A stretch of DNA of 64,000 nucleotides from Janibacter terrae NBRC 107853 (GTDB lineage: Bacteria; Actinomycetota; Actinomycetes; Actinomycetales; Dermatophilaceae). The notes under the pieces are model-generated. The model ran no database searches and had not been told where the DNA came from. It saw nothing but the letters and a program-made list of their open reading frames with translations. Within the stretch, counting starts at the first letter, position 1; each line of letters opens with the position of its first letter. Of the stretch, positions 17,063 through 26,868 are shown one piece after another. The translations under genes were made by a program, and so were the position numbers. Location of the stretch: positions 1,116,001 through 1,180,000 of the forward strand of contig NZ_BCUV01000007.1 of the NCBI RefSeq assembly GCF_001591405.1, given 5' to 3'.

Positions 17063-18417
17063 TGGGGGAGCTGCTGCCCTCGCTCGACATGGACGAGGTG
17101 CGCCGGCTCGACCGGGCGCACGTCTTCCACTCCTGGTCGGCCCAGGACCTCATCGACCCGCCCGGCGTCGCGTCGGCGCAGGGGTCACGCTTCACCGACC
17201 ACGAGGGCCGCAGCTACCTCGACTTCGCCAGCCAGCTCGTCAACGTCAACATCGGTCACCAGCACCCGGAGCTCGTCGCGGCCATCGCCGAGGCCGCCGG
17301 GCGGATGACGACGATGGCACCGGGGTTCGCGGTCGAGGCGCGCTCGCAGGCCGCGGCGATGATCGCCGCCAGGGCCCCCGGCGACCTCGACTCGGTCTTC
17401 TTCACCACTGGTGGCGCCGATGCCAACGAGCACGCGATCCGGATGGCGCGCCTGCACACGGGGCGGCACAAGGTCCTCGCGGCCTACCGCAGCTACCACG
17501 GCGGCACGTCCGGGGCGATGGCCCTCACGGGTGAACCTCGGCGGTGGGGGAGCGAGCCGTCGTTCACCGGCGTCGTCCACTTCTGGGGCCCGTACCCGTA
17601 CCGCTCGCCCTTCCACTCCGACAGCGACGAGCAGGAGTGCGAGCGCGCGCTGGAGCACCTGCGGCAGACGATCGCCGTCGAGGGTCCCCAGCACGTCGCC
17701 GCGATCGTCCTGGAGACGGTCGTCGGCACCAACGGCGTGCTCGTCCCGCCGGACGGCTACCTGGCCGGTGTCCGCGAGATCTGCGACGAGCACGGCATCG
17801 TCATGGTGGCCGACGAGGTGATGGCCGGCTTCGGCCGCGCGGGCGAGTGGTTCGCCGTGGACCGGTGGGGCGTCACGCCCGACCTCATCACCTTCGCGAA
17901 GGGGGTCAACTCCGGCTACGTCCCGCTCGGCGGGGTCATCGTCGACGCGCCGATCCGGGAGACCTTCGGGCAGCGCCCGTACCCGGGCGGCCTGACGTAC
18001 CAGGGACACCCGCTCGCCTGCGCGTCCGCGGTGGCGTCGATGCGGATCTTCGAGCGGGACGGGATCGTCGAGCACGCCCGGGCGCTCGGCGAGGACGTCA
18101 TCGGCCCCGGCCTGCGCGAGATCGCCGGGCGGCACCCGAGCGTCGGTGACGTGCGCGGCCTCGGCGTCCTCTGGGCGGTCGAGCTCGTGCGCGACCGGGA
18201 GACCCGTGAGCCGCTCGTGCCCTTCAACGCCTCGGGCGAGGCGTCCGCGCCGATGGGTGAGGTCGCGGCGGCGTGCAAGGAGGCCGGGCTGTGGCCGATG
18301 GTCGCCGGCAACCGGGTCCACGTCGTGCCGCCGTGCACGACGAGCGCCGACGAGGTCCGTGAGGGCCTGGCGATCCTCGACGAGGCGCTGTCGGTCGCTG
18401 ACGCCCACACCGCGTGA
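17062..18417 (+). CDS. Class III PLP-dependent aminotransferase
   Basis: A 451-residue fold-type I aminotransferase. FTTGGADANEHAIRMAR is the phosphate region, MVADEVMAGFGRAGEW holds the PLP-binding Asp, and ITFAKGVNSGYVPLGG carries the Schiff-base Lys. Class III enzymes move amino groups from omega-amines such as beta-alanine, taurine or diamines to pyruvate or 2-oxoglutarate. The substrate cannot be read from sequence. It is sandwiched between, and overlaps, the reductase and an acyl-CoA synthetase, suggesting conversion of an amine through aldehyde and acid to a CoA ester. Confidence 0.92.
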   Translation: MGELLPSLDMDEVRRLDRAHVFHSWSAQDLIDPPGVASAQGSRFTDHEGRSYLDFASQLVNVNIGHQHPELVAAIAEAAGRMTTMAPGFAVEARSQAAAMIAARAPGDLDSVFFTTGGADANEHAIRMARLHTGRHKVLAAYRSYHGGTSGAMALTGEPRRWGSEPSFTGVVHFWGPYPYRSPFHSDSDEQECERALEHLRQTIAVEGPQHVAAIVLETVVGTNGVLVPPDGYLAGVREICDEHGIVMVADEVMAGFGRAGEWFAVDRWGVTPDLITFAKGVNSGYVPLGGVIVDAPIRETFGQRPYPGGLTYQGHPLACASAVASMRIFERDGIVEHARALGEDVIGPGLREIAGRHPSVGDVRGLGVLWAVELVRDRETREPLVPFNASGEASAPMGEVAAACKEAGLWPMVAGNRVHVVPPCTTSADEVREGLAILDEALSVADAHTA

Positions 18418-19997
18418 CGGCCGGCGAGGGGGCGGCCCGCTGGCCGGTCCGGCCGGTCCCGGGCGAGGCGGTCCCGTCCCCCTTCGGCATGTCCGTCTAC
18501 TGCGTCGCCGACCCTGCGGGGCGGGCCCCGGACCGGGACGCGCTCGTCGTCGTGCACGGCGACGGCGACGACTCTCGGTGGACCTTCGGGCAGGTCGACG
18601 ACACCGTGCGTGCCGTGGCCGCCGGGCTGCTGGGGCTCGGGCTGCACCCGGGTGACCGCGTGCTGCTGCGCATGGGCAACCGGGCGGAGTTCCCCTTCGT
18701 CTTCTTCGGGGCGATCGCGGCGGGACTCGTCGCGGTCCCGACGAGCTCGCAGCTCACCGCGGACGAGGCCGGGCTCCTGCTCCGGGACTGCGGTGCCTCC
18801 GCCGTCGCGCTCGACCCCGACCTCGATCTCGTGGTCCCGCAGGGAGTCCCGGTCGTCACGGCCGACGACATCGCGACCTGGGTCGCGGGCGGCGAGCGCG
18901 CCGAGCACGACCTCGGCGATCCGGACCGGCCGGCCTTCATCACGTACACCTCCGGCACGACCGGCAGGCCGAAGGGGGTGACCCACGCCCACCGCAGCGC
19001 CTGGGGCCGGCGGCCGATGTACCGCGGCTGGTACGGGCTCGAGGAGGGCGACGTCATGCTCCACGCCGGCGCCCTCAACTGGACGTACACGCTCGGCGTC
19101 GGGCTCACCGACCCGTGGGCCAGTGCCGCGACCGCGATCGTCCACGACGGTCCGCGGGACGGCCTGGTCTGGCCGCGGATCATCGCCTCCCACCGGGCGA
19201 CCCACGTCGCGGCCGTCCCGGGGGTCTACCGCCACCTGCTGCGCCACGGGAACCCGGCGGCGTGGGACCTGCGCTCCCTGCGGGCCGCCCTCGTGGCGGG
19301 CGAGGCGCTCCCTTCGTCCCTGTGGCGGGAGTGGACGCAGGCGACCGGGGTGCCGCTGCACGAGTCGCTCGGGATGAGCGAGATCTCGACCTTCGTCTCC
19401 ACCGGGCCAGACGTGCCGGTGCGCCCCGGCAGCCCGGGGCGCGCCCAGCCCGGCCGCCGGGTCGCCGTCCTCGACCCCGAGCGGCTCGATGCCTCGATGC
19501 CCCTGCCTCCCGGCGAGATCGGGCGCCTCGCGGTCCACCGCTCCGACCCGGGCCTGATGCTCGGCTACTGGCAGCGGCCCGAGGAGACGGCCGAGGTGCT
19601 GCGGGGGGAGTGGTTCGTCACCGGTGACCTCGCCGAGATCGACGAGGACGGGTACCTGACCTACCACGGTCGCTCCGACGACGTCATGAACGCGATGGGC
19701 TACCGCGTCTCCCCGGCCGAGGTCGAGGAGGCGCTCGCGGGCACGCCGGGCGTCGCCGAGGTCGCCGTGTCGGCGCTCGACGTCGGTGACGGGGTCAGCC
19801 TGGTCTGCGCGTGGGTCGTGCCGACGGCCGGTGCCGACCCGCAGTCGCTGCGCCAGGGCGTGCTCGACCGCGCGGCCGAGCGGCTCGCCCCCTACAAGCG
19901 GCCCCGCGAGGTGCGCGTGCTGGAGGCGCTGCCCCGGACCGCCAACGGCAAGGTCGTACGGCGTGACCTGCGCGATCTCGCAGGCCCGCGGACGTGA
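18414..19997 (+). CDS. AMP-forming acyl-CoA synthetase
   Basis: A 527-residue adenylate-forming enzyme with the P-loop-like motif ITYTSGTTGRPKGVTHAH, the adenine site HESLGMSE, the hinge GRSDDVMNAMGYRVSPAEVE and the catalytic Lys in TANGKVVRRDL. It activates a carboxylic acid to acyl-AMP and then acyl-CoA. The GTG start overlaps the aminotransferase stop (GTGA). It closes the co-directional run begun by the monooxygenase and probably activates the product for beta-oxidation. Confidence 0.92.
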   Translation: MTAGEGAARWPVRPVPGEAVPSPFGMSVYCVADPAGRAPDRDALVVVHGDGDDSRWTFGQVDDTVRAVAAGLLGLGLHPGDRVLLRMGNRAEFPFVFFGAIAAGLVAVPTSSQLTADEAGLLLRDCGASAVALDPDLDLVVPQGVPVVTADDIATWVAGGERAEHDLGDPDRPAFITYTSGTTGRPKGVTHAHRSAWGRRPMYRGWYGLEEGDVMLHAGALNWTYTLGVGLTDPWASAATAIVHDGPRDGLVWPRIIASHRATHVAAVPGVYRHLLRHGNPAAWDLRSLRAALVAGEALPSSLWREWTQATGVPLHESLGMSEISTFVSTGPDVPVRPGSPGRAQPGRRVAVLDPERLDASMPLPPGEIGRLAVHRSDPGLMLGYWQRPEETAEVLRGEWFVTGDLAEIDEDGYLTYHGRSDDVMNAMGYRVSPAEVEEALAGTPGVAEVAVSALDVGDGVSLVCAWVVPTAGADPQSLRQGVLDRAAERLAPYKRPREVRVLEALPRTANGKVVRRDLRDLAGPRT

Positions 19998-20046
19998 GGG
20001 CAGAGGCCTTGTCCACGAGGCGTCGCCTCATGGGATGATGGGCGCC

Positions 20047-20337
20047 ATGAGCAAGCACCCTCGCCTGTCCCACCCGCCGACCGGGCCGCACGCCGTCGAG
20101 GACCTGGGCCACGCGCAGAACGCCGCGTGGTACGCCGTCCTCGTCCTCGGTGTCATCACCGCGGCCGTCGGCACGTGGGCCGTCATCGCCCTGAGCCCGA
20201 TGCTCGGCATCCTCGCCGTCATCCTGACCGTCGTGACGATCGTCGTCGGCGTCGTCATGAGCAAGATGGGCATGGGCAGCTACACCTACGCCGAGGGCGA
20301 CACGGCGACCGACAGCCCCTCGATCGGCATCAAGTGA
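20047..20337 (+). CDS. Small two-TM membrane protein, DUF6704-like
   Basis: A 96-residue protein with a short cytoplasmic start, a GHAQNAAWYAV motif, and two transmembrane helices (about residues 28-50 and 54-72) separated by a tight turn, then a polar tail. The GHxxxxAW pattern followed by a helical hairpin resembles the actinobacterial DUF6704 (HGW-type) family, of unknown function. ATG 20038 is an alternative start three codons earlier. It ends just before a strong hairpin shared with nadE. Confidence 0.75.
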   Translation: MSKHPRLSHPPTGPHAVEDLGHAQNAAWYAVLVLGVITAAVGTWAVIALSPMLGILAVILTVVTIVVGVVMSKMGMGSYTYAEGDTATDSPSIGIK

Positions 20338-20341
20338 CCCC

Positions 20342-20372
20342 GTGACGAAGGGGGGAGCGCCCCCCTTCGTCA
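20342..20372. terminator. Bidirectional hairpin terminator
   Basis: GTGACGAAGGGGG pairs perfectly with CCCCCTTCGTCAC around a GAGCG loop between the convergent DUF6704-like gene and nadE; its last bases include the nadE stop. Both arms contain the CGAAGGGG octamer. Confidence 0.8.
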
Positions 20373-22475
20373 CTGCGTCGGGACGTTGTCCTCGATGTCC
20401 GCGACCCAGCGGGTGCCGGCGACGTCGCTCGGCATCCGCCAGTCACCCCGCGGTGACAACGTGCCGCCCGGCAGCACCTTGGGCCCGTTGGGCAGCGCCG
20501 AGCGCTTGAACTGGTTGTCGAAGAACCGCTGGACGAAGACGAGCAGCCACTTCCTGATCTCGGTCAGGTCGTAGGCGCCGCGGTCCTCCTCGGCGACCGA
20601 GCTCGGCCAGGTGCCGCGCGACGCGTCGGACCACGCCTGCTCCGCGAGGAAGGCGATCTTGCTCGGCCGGTCCCCACGGCGCAGCACGTGGAAGAGGGTG
20701 AAGTCCTGCAGCGCGTACGGCCCGATCCTGTCCTGGGTCGACTGCGGCCGGTCCGCGTCCTTGCTCGGGACGAGCTCGGGGGAGATCTCGGTGCCGAGCA
20801 CCGACAGCAGCGTCTGCGAGACCTCGGGCAGCTGGCCGGAGTCGGCCACCCAGTGCACGAGGTGCTGCATGAGCGTCTTGGGCACGCCCGCGTTGACCCC
20901 GTAGTGGCTCATCTGGTCGCCGACCCCGTACGTGCACCAGCCGAGGGCCAGCTCGGACAGGTCGCCGGTGCCCAGCACGATCCCCCCCCGCTGGTTGGCG
21001 ATGCGGAAGAGGTAGTCCGTGCGCAGCCCGGCCTGCACGTTCTCGAAGGTGACGTCGTAGACCCCGTCCGGGTGGTCCGCCTCGGGGTCGAGCCCGTAGG
21101 GGTGGCCGAGGCCGCGCAGCATCTGGGTGGCCGTGGGCCGGATGTCGAGCTCCTCCCACGTGATGCCGAGCGACTCCATGAGCGCGACGGCATTGGTCTT
21201 GGTGCGGTCGCTCGTCGCGAAGCCCGGCATCGTGATGCCGATGATGTCGGTGCGCGGGCGCTCCAACCGGTCCATCGCCTTGGCCGCGACGAGCAGGGCG
21301 TGGGTGGAGTCGAGCCCGCCGCTCACGCCGATGACGATCTTCGGCTCCCAGTCGGGGCCGCCGATGGCGCGCAGCCGCTGCTCGAGGGCGGACACCTGGA
21401 TGTTGTAGGCCTCGTAGCAGTCCTGGGCCAGCCGGGCCTCGTCGTCGGGGACGAAGGGGAAGCGGTCCAGCGCGCGGAGCAGGCCGAGGTCGCCGGTCGG
21501 TGGGTCGAGCTCGATGTGGACCTCGCGGAAGGGCGCGACGTCGACGCCGATGCCGACCGCGTTGTCGTCGAAGCTGCCCTGGCGCATGCGCTCCTGCCGC
21601 AGCCGGTCGACGTCGACGTCGACGAGGGTCTCGCGGGGACCGGCGGGGAAGCGCTCGGACTCGCCGAGGAGGTCTCCCCCTTCGTAGACCATGGTCTGGC
21701 CGTCCCAGGAGAGGTCCGTGCTCGACTCGCCCTCGCTGGCCGCCGCGTAGAGGTAGGCCGCGTTGCAGCGCATCGACGCGGACCGGGCGAGCAGGTGCCG
21801 GTCGTCGGCGCGCGCGACGGTGATGGGGGAGGCGGAGAGGTTGAGCAGGACGGTCGCACCGGCGAGGGCCGCCGCGTGGCTCGGCGGGACCGGGACCCAC
21901 ATGTCCTCGCAGACCTCGGCGTGGACGACGAGGCCCGGTACGTCGTCGACGTGGACGAGGACGTCGGTGCCGAAGGGGACGCCGTCGAGCACCTCCGCCG
22001 CGTCACCGGTGGCGAAGGTCGGCCGGAACCACTCGTCGACGATGCCGGCCCCGGCCGCGAAGTGCCGCTTCTCGTAGAACTCACGGTAGTTGGGCAGGTA
22101 GGCCTTGGGCGCGATGCCGACGACCTCGCCGCGGTGGATGAGGACCGCGCAGTTGTACAGACGGTTGCGGTGGCGAAGGGGGGCGCCCACGACGACGAGC
22201 GGCATCAGGTCGGCGGTCTGCTCGGCGAGGTGGACGAGGGCGGCCTCGACGTCGCGCAGGAGCACGTCCTGCAGGAAGAGGTCGTCGACGGCGTACCCGG
22301 TGAGGCCCAGCTCCGGGAAGAGCGCGACCGCCGTGCCGCGCTCGTGGAGGTGGCGCACCCGCGTCAGGACCGCCTCCGCGTTGGCGTGCGGGTCGGCCAT
22401 CGTCACCGGGAGCGTGCACGCAGCGACCCGCGCGAAGCCGTGGCGGTAGAGGTTGCGGAAGTCGCGATCCGTCAT
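20370..22475 (-). CDS. nadE: Glutamine-dependent NAD+ synthetase
   Basis: A 701-residue two-domain enzyme. The N-terminal nitrilase-type glutaminase domain has Glu in FPELGLTGY, Lys in PKAYLPNY and Cys in EVCEDMW. The C-terminal synthetase domain has the ATP-binding GVSGGLDSTHAL. It amidates nicotinate adenine dinucleotide to NAD+ using glutamine, the last step of NAD biosynthesis. The length matches the homo-octameric mycobacterial type. TAGGGT six bases before the ATG suggests leaderless transcription. Confidence 0.96.
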   Translation of the reverse strand: MTDRDFRNLYRHGFARVAACTLPVTMADPHANAEAVLTRVRHLHERGTAVALFPELGLTGYAVDDLFLQDVLLRDVEAALVHLAEQTADLMPLVVVGAPLRHRNRLYNCAVLIHRGEVVGIAPKAYLPNYREFYEKRHFAAGAGIVDEWFRPTFATGDAAEVLDGVPFGTDVLVHVDDVPGLVVHAEVCEDMWVPVPPSHAAALAGATVLLNLSASPITVARADDRHLLARSASMRCNAAYLYAAASEGESSTDLSWDGQTMVYEGGDLLGESERFPAGPRETLVDVDVDRLRQERMRQGSFDDNAVGIGVDVAPFREVHIELDPPTGDLGLLRALDRFPFVPDDEARLAQDCYEAYNIQVSALEQRLRAIGGPDWEPKIVIGVSGGLDSTHALLVAAKAMDRLERPRTDIIGITMPGFATSDRTKTNAVALMESLGITWEELDIRPTATQMLRGLGHPYGLDPEADHPDGVYDVTFENVQAGLRTDYLFRIANQRGGIVLGTGDLSELALGWCTYGVGDQMSHYGVNAGVPKTLMQHLVHWVADSGQLPEVSQTLLSVLGTEISPELVPSKDADRPQSTQDRIGPYALQDFTLFHVLRRGDRPSKIAFLAEQAWSDASRGTWPSSVAEEDRGAYDLTEIRKWLLVFVQRFFDNQFKRSALPNGPKVLPGGTLSPRGDWRMPSDVAGTRWVADIEDNVPTQ

Positions 22476-22538
22476 GGGCCGACCCTACCCAGCGAAAACC
22501 CAGTGGTCCTTTCCTCCCCCTTCGTCTTGGATGGCCTG

Positions 22539-23279
22539 ATGCGGACCCACTCCCTCGCCGAGCGCCCGGACCTCGTCGACGCCTTCTGGTCGATCGAGGG
22601 GGACTGGCCGACCTTCATGCTCCAGGACCCGACGTCGGACCGCGCGTACGAGGCGGTGGTCGACGGCTTCCCGCAGCTGCACCTCGTCGTCATGGACGGT
22701 GACGTGGCGGTCGCGCGGCTGCACGCCGTCGCGTTCGAGGCGGGCGTCGACTCGCTCCCGCCCCGGGGGTGGGACCACGCGCTCCAGCGGGCAGAGTGGA
22801 TGGTGGCGAAGGAGGCGACCCCTGACCTCTCGACCATCAGCCTCATCGAGGCGCGGGTGGCGGTGGGCCGGCGGGGCGAGGGCCTGAGCGGTGCGCTGCT
22901 AGCGGAGGCGCGCCGGCGGTACGCGGCGCTGGGCTGCCGGGACCTCTTCGGCCCGGTGCGGCCGACCCGCAAGTGGCTCGAGCCGCGCACCGGCGCGGAC
23001 GAGTACGCGCGGCGGGTGCGCGAGGACGGGCTCCCGGTCGACCCGTGGCTGCGCGCTCACGTCCGGCTCGGTGGCCGGATCGTGCAGGTCGCGCCGCTGT
23101 CGATGACGATCCCGGGGACGCTCGCGCAGTGGCGGGAGTGGACCGGCCTGCCCTTCGACGCGGATGGTCGCCTCGATGTCGAAGGGGGTCTCGCCCCGGT
23201 GCACGTCGACGTCGCCAACGACCACGCGGTGTACGTCGAGCCGAATGTCTGGGTCCACCACGACCTGCGCGGTGCCTGA
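22539..23279 (+). CDS. GNAT-like N-acetyltransferase
   Basis: A 246-residue protein. The central segment VAVGRRGEGLSGALLAEAR fits the GNAT acetyl-CoA-binding motif A (R/Q-x-x-G-x-G/A), and LGCRDLFGPVRP follows as motif B would. The C-terminal ~90 residues are extra. The acceptor is unknown. It is divergent from nadE and shares a short promoter region with it. TTG at 22527 is an alternative start. Confidence 0.6.
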   Translation: MRTHSLAERPDLVDAFWSIEGDWPTFMLQDPTSDRAYEAVVDGFPQLHLVVMDGDVAVARLHAVAFEAGVDSLPPRGWDHALQRAEWMVAKEATPDLSTISLIEARVAVGRRGEGLSGALLAEARRRYAALGCRDLFGPVRPTRKWLEPRTGADEYARRVREDGLPVDPWLRAHVRLGGRIVQVAPLSMTIPGTLAQWREWTGLPFDADGRLDVEGGLAPVHVDVANDHAVYVEPNVWVHHDLRGA

Positions 23280-23351
23280 CCACCGTTAGTCAATGTCCGC
23301 AGGCGGTCTGCCTGCGTGGCCTCCAGACCTCGCACCGGGCAGGATGAGCCC

Positions 23352-24059
23352 ATGCCCTCGATCGCCGATCGTGCTCGCGCTGCAGCCGACCCCGATGCGG
23401 ACACTGATGTCCTTCGCGATGCGGCGACGGATCGTGCCCCCAAGGTCCGCGCGGCCGTGGCGCAGAACCCGTCGACCCCGTCGGAGGTCCTCGCTCTGTT
23501 GGTGGAGGACGAGAGGTGGCAGGTGCGCTTCGGCGTCGTGGACAATCCCAGCGCGGCCGCCCGACGAGTCGCGTTGTCCTGCACTGATCGTGAGACACGG
23601 GCCCTCGCTGCGCAGCGTGACGACCTGACGCCCGAAGACCTCGAGCGGATTCTCGCCGACCCTGAGCCCGAGGTCCGCGAATTCCTGGCGCAGGTGGTCA
23701 CCGACGAACGCGTGGTGGCTCGGCTCGCTGCCGACGAGGCAGCGCGGGTGCGGGCGGCTCTCGCACAAAACGTCGCGGTCCCCGACGACCTGTTGGAGGG
23801 CCTCGCACGCGACCGCCGCGCCGAGGTTCGGTCGGCGGCCGCCATCTCTCGGCGCCTCTCTCCCGAGACGGTGCTGGCGCTGGCCGACGACCGCTCGGTC
23901 ACGGTGCAGTGGTGGACCCTGACGAGCCACCCCGAGCGGCGCGACGTGGCCGAGCGCATCGCCGCCCAAGGGGACGAGATGAATGCCGAACAGGCGCGGG
24001 ATCAACTCGAGCACCCGCGGCAGCCCCCCGGGACCGGCCGACGGGTGGTCGAGTCTTAG
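23352..24059 (+). CDS. HEAT/LRV-type repeat protein
   Basis: A 235-residue all-helical solenoid made of ~24-residue units with the pattern Asp-xxx-VR-xxVA-xNP, for example KVRAAVAQNP, QVRFGVVDNP, RVRAALAQNV and EVRSAAAISR. This matches leucine-rich-repeat-variant or HEAT-like repeats, which mediate protein binding. AGGATGA precedes the ATG. It stands at the left edge of the lower-GC restriction island and may belong to it. Function unknown. Confidence 0.7.
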   Translation: MPSIADRARAAADPDADTDVLRDAATDRAPKVRAAVAQNPSTPSEVLALLVEDERWQVRFGVVDNPSAAARRVALSCTDRETRALAAQRDDLTPEDLERILADPEPEVREFLAQVVTDERVVARLAADEAARVRAALAQNVAVPDDLLEGLARDRRAEVRSAAAISRRLSPETVLALADDRSVTVQWWTLTSHPERRDVAERIAAQGDEMNAEQARDQLEHPRQPPGTGRRVVES

Positions 24060-24202
24060 CCGGGTAGATGTCGTAGTCGATGCTTCTGGACCTTCTCCAG
24101 CCAGGTGTGAGCCCAAGACCAGTCACGACGCAGGCGGCGATCGCGGCCACGACTGCGGCGGTCATGCACAGCCAGGGTTTCCGCCGCAGTAGCCTGACGC
24201 TC

Positions 24203-25699
24203 GTGATCACCGGAGACCTCAAGAGCAAGATCGACACCGTCTGGAACGCCTTCTGGAGTGGCGGGATCTCCAACCCGCTGGAGGTCATCGAGCAGATCAC
24301 CTACCTGCTCTTCATCAGGCGGCTGGACGAGCTGCAGACGCTCAAGGAGAAGAAGGCCCGCGTCACTGGCAGCATCAAGTACCCGATCTTCCTGCCCGGG
24401 CAGTCCCACCTGAGGTGGCAGCACCTCAAGAACGCCGGGGCTGCCGAGGCGCACCAGACGATGGTCCGGGAGGTCTTCCCCTTCCTCCACACGCTCGGCG
24501 GTGAGGGCTCGACCTACTCCGACCACATGAAGGACGCCCGCTACACAATCCCGACTGCTGCGCTGTTGTCCAAGGTCGTCGACCTCATCGACGACATCCC
24601 GATGGACAACCGTGACACCAACGGTGACCTCTACGAGTACCTGCTGTCGAAGATCGCCTCAGCCGGTACCAACGGTCAGTTCCGTACGCCGCGCCACATC
24701 ATCGAGCTGATGGTCGCCATGACGGCGCCCACCCCCGAGGACGAGATCTGCGACCCGGCTTGCGGCACAGCGGGATTCCTCGCCGCCGCCTCCGAGTACG
24801 TCCGCGAGCATCACCCGTCAGCACTGACGAATGTCACGCAGCGGCAGCACTTCCACAACAGCATGTTCCACGGCTACGACTTCGACTCGACCATGTTGCG
24901 GATCGGCAGCATGAACATGCTGATGCACGGCATCGAGGCTCCCGACATCCGCTACCGGGACTCGCTCTCCGAAGGCGCGAGCAGCGAGGAGGAGCAGTAC
25001 TCGCTAATCCTCGCGAATCCGCCCTTCGCCGGATCGCTCGACTACGAGGCGACGGCCAAGGACCTCCAGCGCGTGGTCAAGACGAAGAAGACCGAGTTGC
25101 TCTTCCTCGCGCTCTTCCTCAAGCTTCTCAGGCCCGGTGGGCGCGCCGCGGTCATCGTGCCGGAGGGTGTCCTCTTCGGCTCGTCGAAGGCGCACAAGAC
25201 CTTGCGCAAGATCCTCGTCGAGGAGCAGAAGCTCGACGCCGTCGTGAAGCTCCCCTCCGGCGTCTTCAAGCCCTACGCCGGTGTCTCGACGGCGATCCTC
25301 TTCTTCACGAGGACGGACTCCGGCGGCACCGATGACGTGTGGTTCTACGACGTGCGGGCCGACGGCTTCTCGCTCGACGACAAGCGCAACCCGATCGACG
25401 CGAACGACCTCCCCGACGTTCTCGCCCGCTGGCAGGCCAAGCCCGCCCCGCTGGCTGAGGAGCGAGGAACAAGCCTCGAAGCCTGGCCCGAGTTTGGCCG
25501 CGCCCGCACCAACCAGTCGTTCACCGTGCCGAAGGAAGACATCGTCGCCCAGGACTATGACCTTTCGGTGAACCGCTATCAGGAGGTCGTCCACGACGAA
25601 GTGGAGCACCGCGCACCGCGGAAGATCATCGCGGACATCGAGGCGCTTGAGGCGGAGATCGATGAAGTCCGCGCGGAGCTGAAGGCGATACTGTCGTGA
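24203..25699 (+). CDS. hsdM: Type I restriction-modification methyltransferase subunit HsdM
   Basis: A 498-residue N6-adenine methyltransferase from GTG 24203, with TAGCCT seven bases upstream. The N-terminal helical HsdM_N domain (ITGDLKSKIDTVWNAFW...) is followed by motif I DPACGTAGFL (near residue 184) and the catalytic motif IV NPPF (near residue 272). It methylates the target adenine in complex with HsdS and protects host DNA from HsdR. The stop overlaps the hsdS start (GTGA). G+C is visibly lower than in flanking genes. Confidence 0.95.
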   Translation: MITGDLKSKIDTVWNAFWSGGISNPLEVIEQITYLLFIRRLDELQTLKEKKARVTGSIKYPIFLPGQSHLRWQHLKNAGAAEAHQTMVREVFPFLHTLGGEGSTYSDHMKDARYTIPTAALLSKVVDLIDDIPMDNRDTNGDLYEYLLSKIASAGTNGQFRTPRHIIELMVAMTAPTPEDEICDPACGTAGFLAAASEYVREHHPSALTNVTQRQHFHNSMFHGYDFDSTMLRIGSMNMLMHGIEAPDIRYRDSLSEGASSEEEQYSLILANPPFAGSLDYEATAKDLQRVVKTKKTELLFLALFLKLLRPGGRAAVIVPEGVLFGSSKAHKTLRKILVEEQKLDAVVKLPSGVFKPYAGVSTAILFFTRTDSGGTDDVWFYDVRADGFSLDDKRNPIDANDLPDVLARWQAKPAPLAEERGTSLEAWPEFGRARTNQSFTVPKEDIVAQDYDLSVNRYQEVVHDEVEHRAPRKIIADIEALEAEIDEVRAELKAILS

Positions 25700-26868
25700 G
25701 GTTCGCACGTTTGGCCGAGGTGGCTGAGATCAATCCTCGTGCTGTGCCCATCGCCGCCCAAGAGCCGGTGAGCTTCGTGGGGATGGCTGAGTTGAGCGCT
25801 GAGGGAGCGGTAGCAAAGGCGCGTGAAACGGTGCAATTTGATTCGGTGTCGAAGGGGTACACGGTCTTTCGTGACCAGGACGTTCTCGTAGCCAAGATCA
25901 CCCCCTGTTGGGAAAACGGAAAGGTAGGTCAAGCCCACCTAGACCATGAGGTGGGTGTGGGCTCCACTGAGTTTCATGTGGTGCGAGCCACAGAAGCCAC
26001 CGACCCTCGTTATCTCCTGCATTTCCTGAGGCGACCAGAAGTTCGCGCCCGCGGCGAACTGCGTATGACTGGCAGCGGCGGGCAAAGGCGTGTCCCCGCG
26101 GCCTATCTCGAGTCACTGCAGGTGCCCTTACCCTCGCTCCACGAGCAGCAGAGGATCGCCGCTATCCTCGACCACGCCGACGCCCTTCGCGCCAAGCGTC
26201 GCCAGGTCCTCGCCCACCTCGACGATCTCTCCCGGTCGATCTTCCACGATATGTTCGGTGATCCGACTTCTGATGGCGGGGTCGAAGCGGCTCGCCCATT
26301 GGCAGCTTGGGTTGATGTCGACAAGCCGATCACGTACGGAATCCTGAAACCGGGGCCTGATATCGATGGAGGCGTCCCCTATGTTCGTGTAGCGGACATG
26401 AAAAATGGCGACATCAACGTGGAAGCGGTTCGTCGCACAACGCCAGAGATCGCCCACGCCTACCGTCGATCGACCATTCGCACCGGCGACCTCCTGATAT
26501 CGATACGAGGGCATGTTGGGCGTTTCGCAAGGGTTCCTGAGTCGCTTGATGGCGGCAACGTCACACAAGACTCGGCGAGGATCGCGATCAACAACGAGGC
26601 GTCTGCCGTCTACGTCCGGGGGGCCATCGAAACCCTCGGCCTCCAGCGATGGTTGGTGCGTCATACCAAGGGAGTGGCCGTGCGGGGCATCAATATCGGT
26701 GACCTGCGGCGGGTGCCGGTGCCTGACGTACCGCTTGGGCTCCAAGAGGCTTTCGCGGCTCGAGTCCGCGTCGTTGATGCCCAAAGAGTTGCGATCAAGA
26801 ATGCTCTAGAAGCGGACGAAGAACTCTTCGCCTCACTTCAATCCCGCGCGTTCAAGGACGAGCTCTGA
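25696..26868 (+). CDS. hsdS: Type I restriction specificity subunit HsdS
   Basis: A 390-residue specificity subunit with two target-recognition domains, each followed by a conserved helix: the first ends in VPLPSLHEQQRIAAILDHADALRAKR, here cited only by its core EQQRIAAILD, the second in RRVPVPDVPLGLQEAF. Each domain reads half of a bipartite site, so the recognition sequence cannot be predicted. Base composition is the most AT-rich of the window, typical of horizontally exchanged hsdS genes. The GTG start overlaps hsdM. Confidence 0.94.
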   Translation: MRFARLAEVAEINPRAVPIAAQEPVSFVGMAELSAEGAVAKARETVQFDSVSKGYTVFRDQDVLVAKITPCWENGKVGQAHLDHEVGVGSTEFHVVRATEATDPRYLLHFLRRPEVRARGELRMTGSGGQRRVPAAYLESLQVPLPSLHEQQRIAAILDHADALRAKRRQVLAHLDDLSRSIFHDMFGDPTSDGGVEAARPLAAWVDVDKPITYGILKPGPDIDGGVPYVRVADMKNGDINVEAVRRTTPEIAHAYRRSTIRTGDLLISIRGHVGRFARVPESLDGGNVTQDSARIAINNEASAVYVRGAIETLGLQRWLVRHTKGVAVRGINIGDLRRVPVPDVPLGLQEAFAARVRVVDAQRVAIKNALEADEELFASLQSRAFKDEL

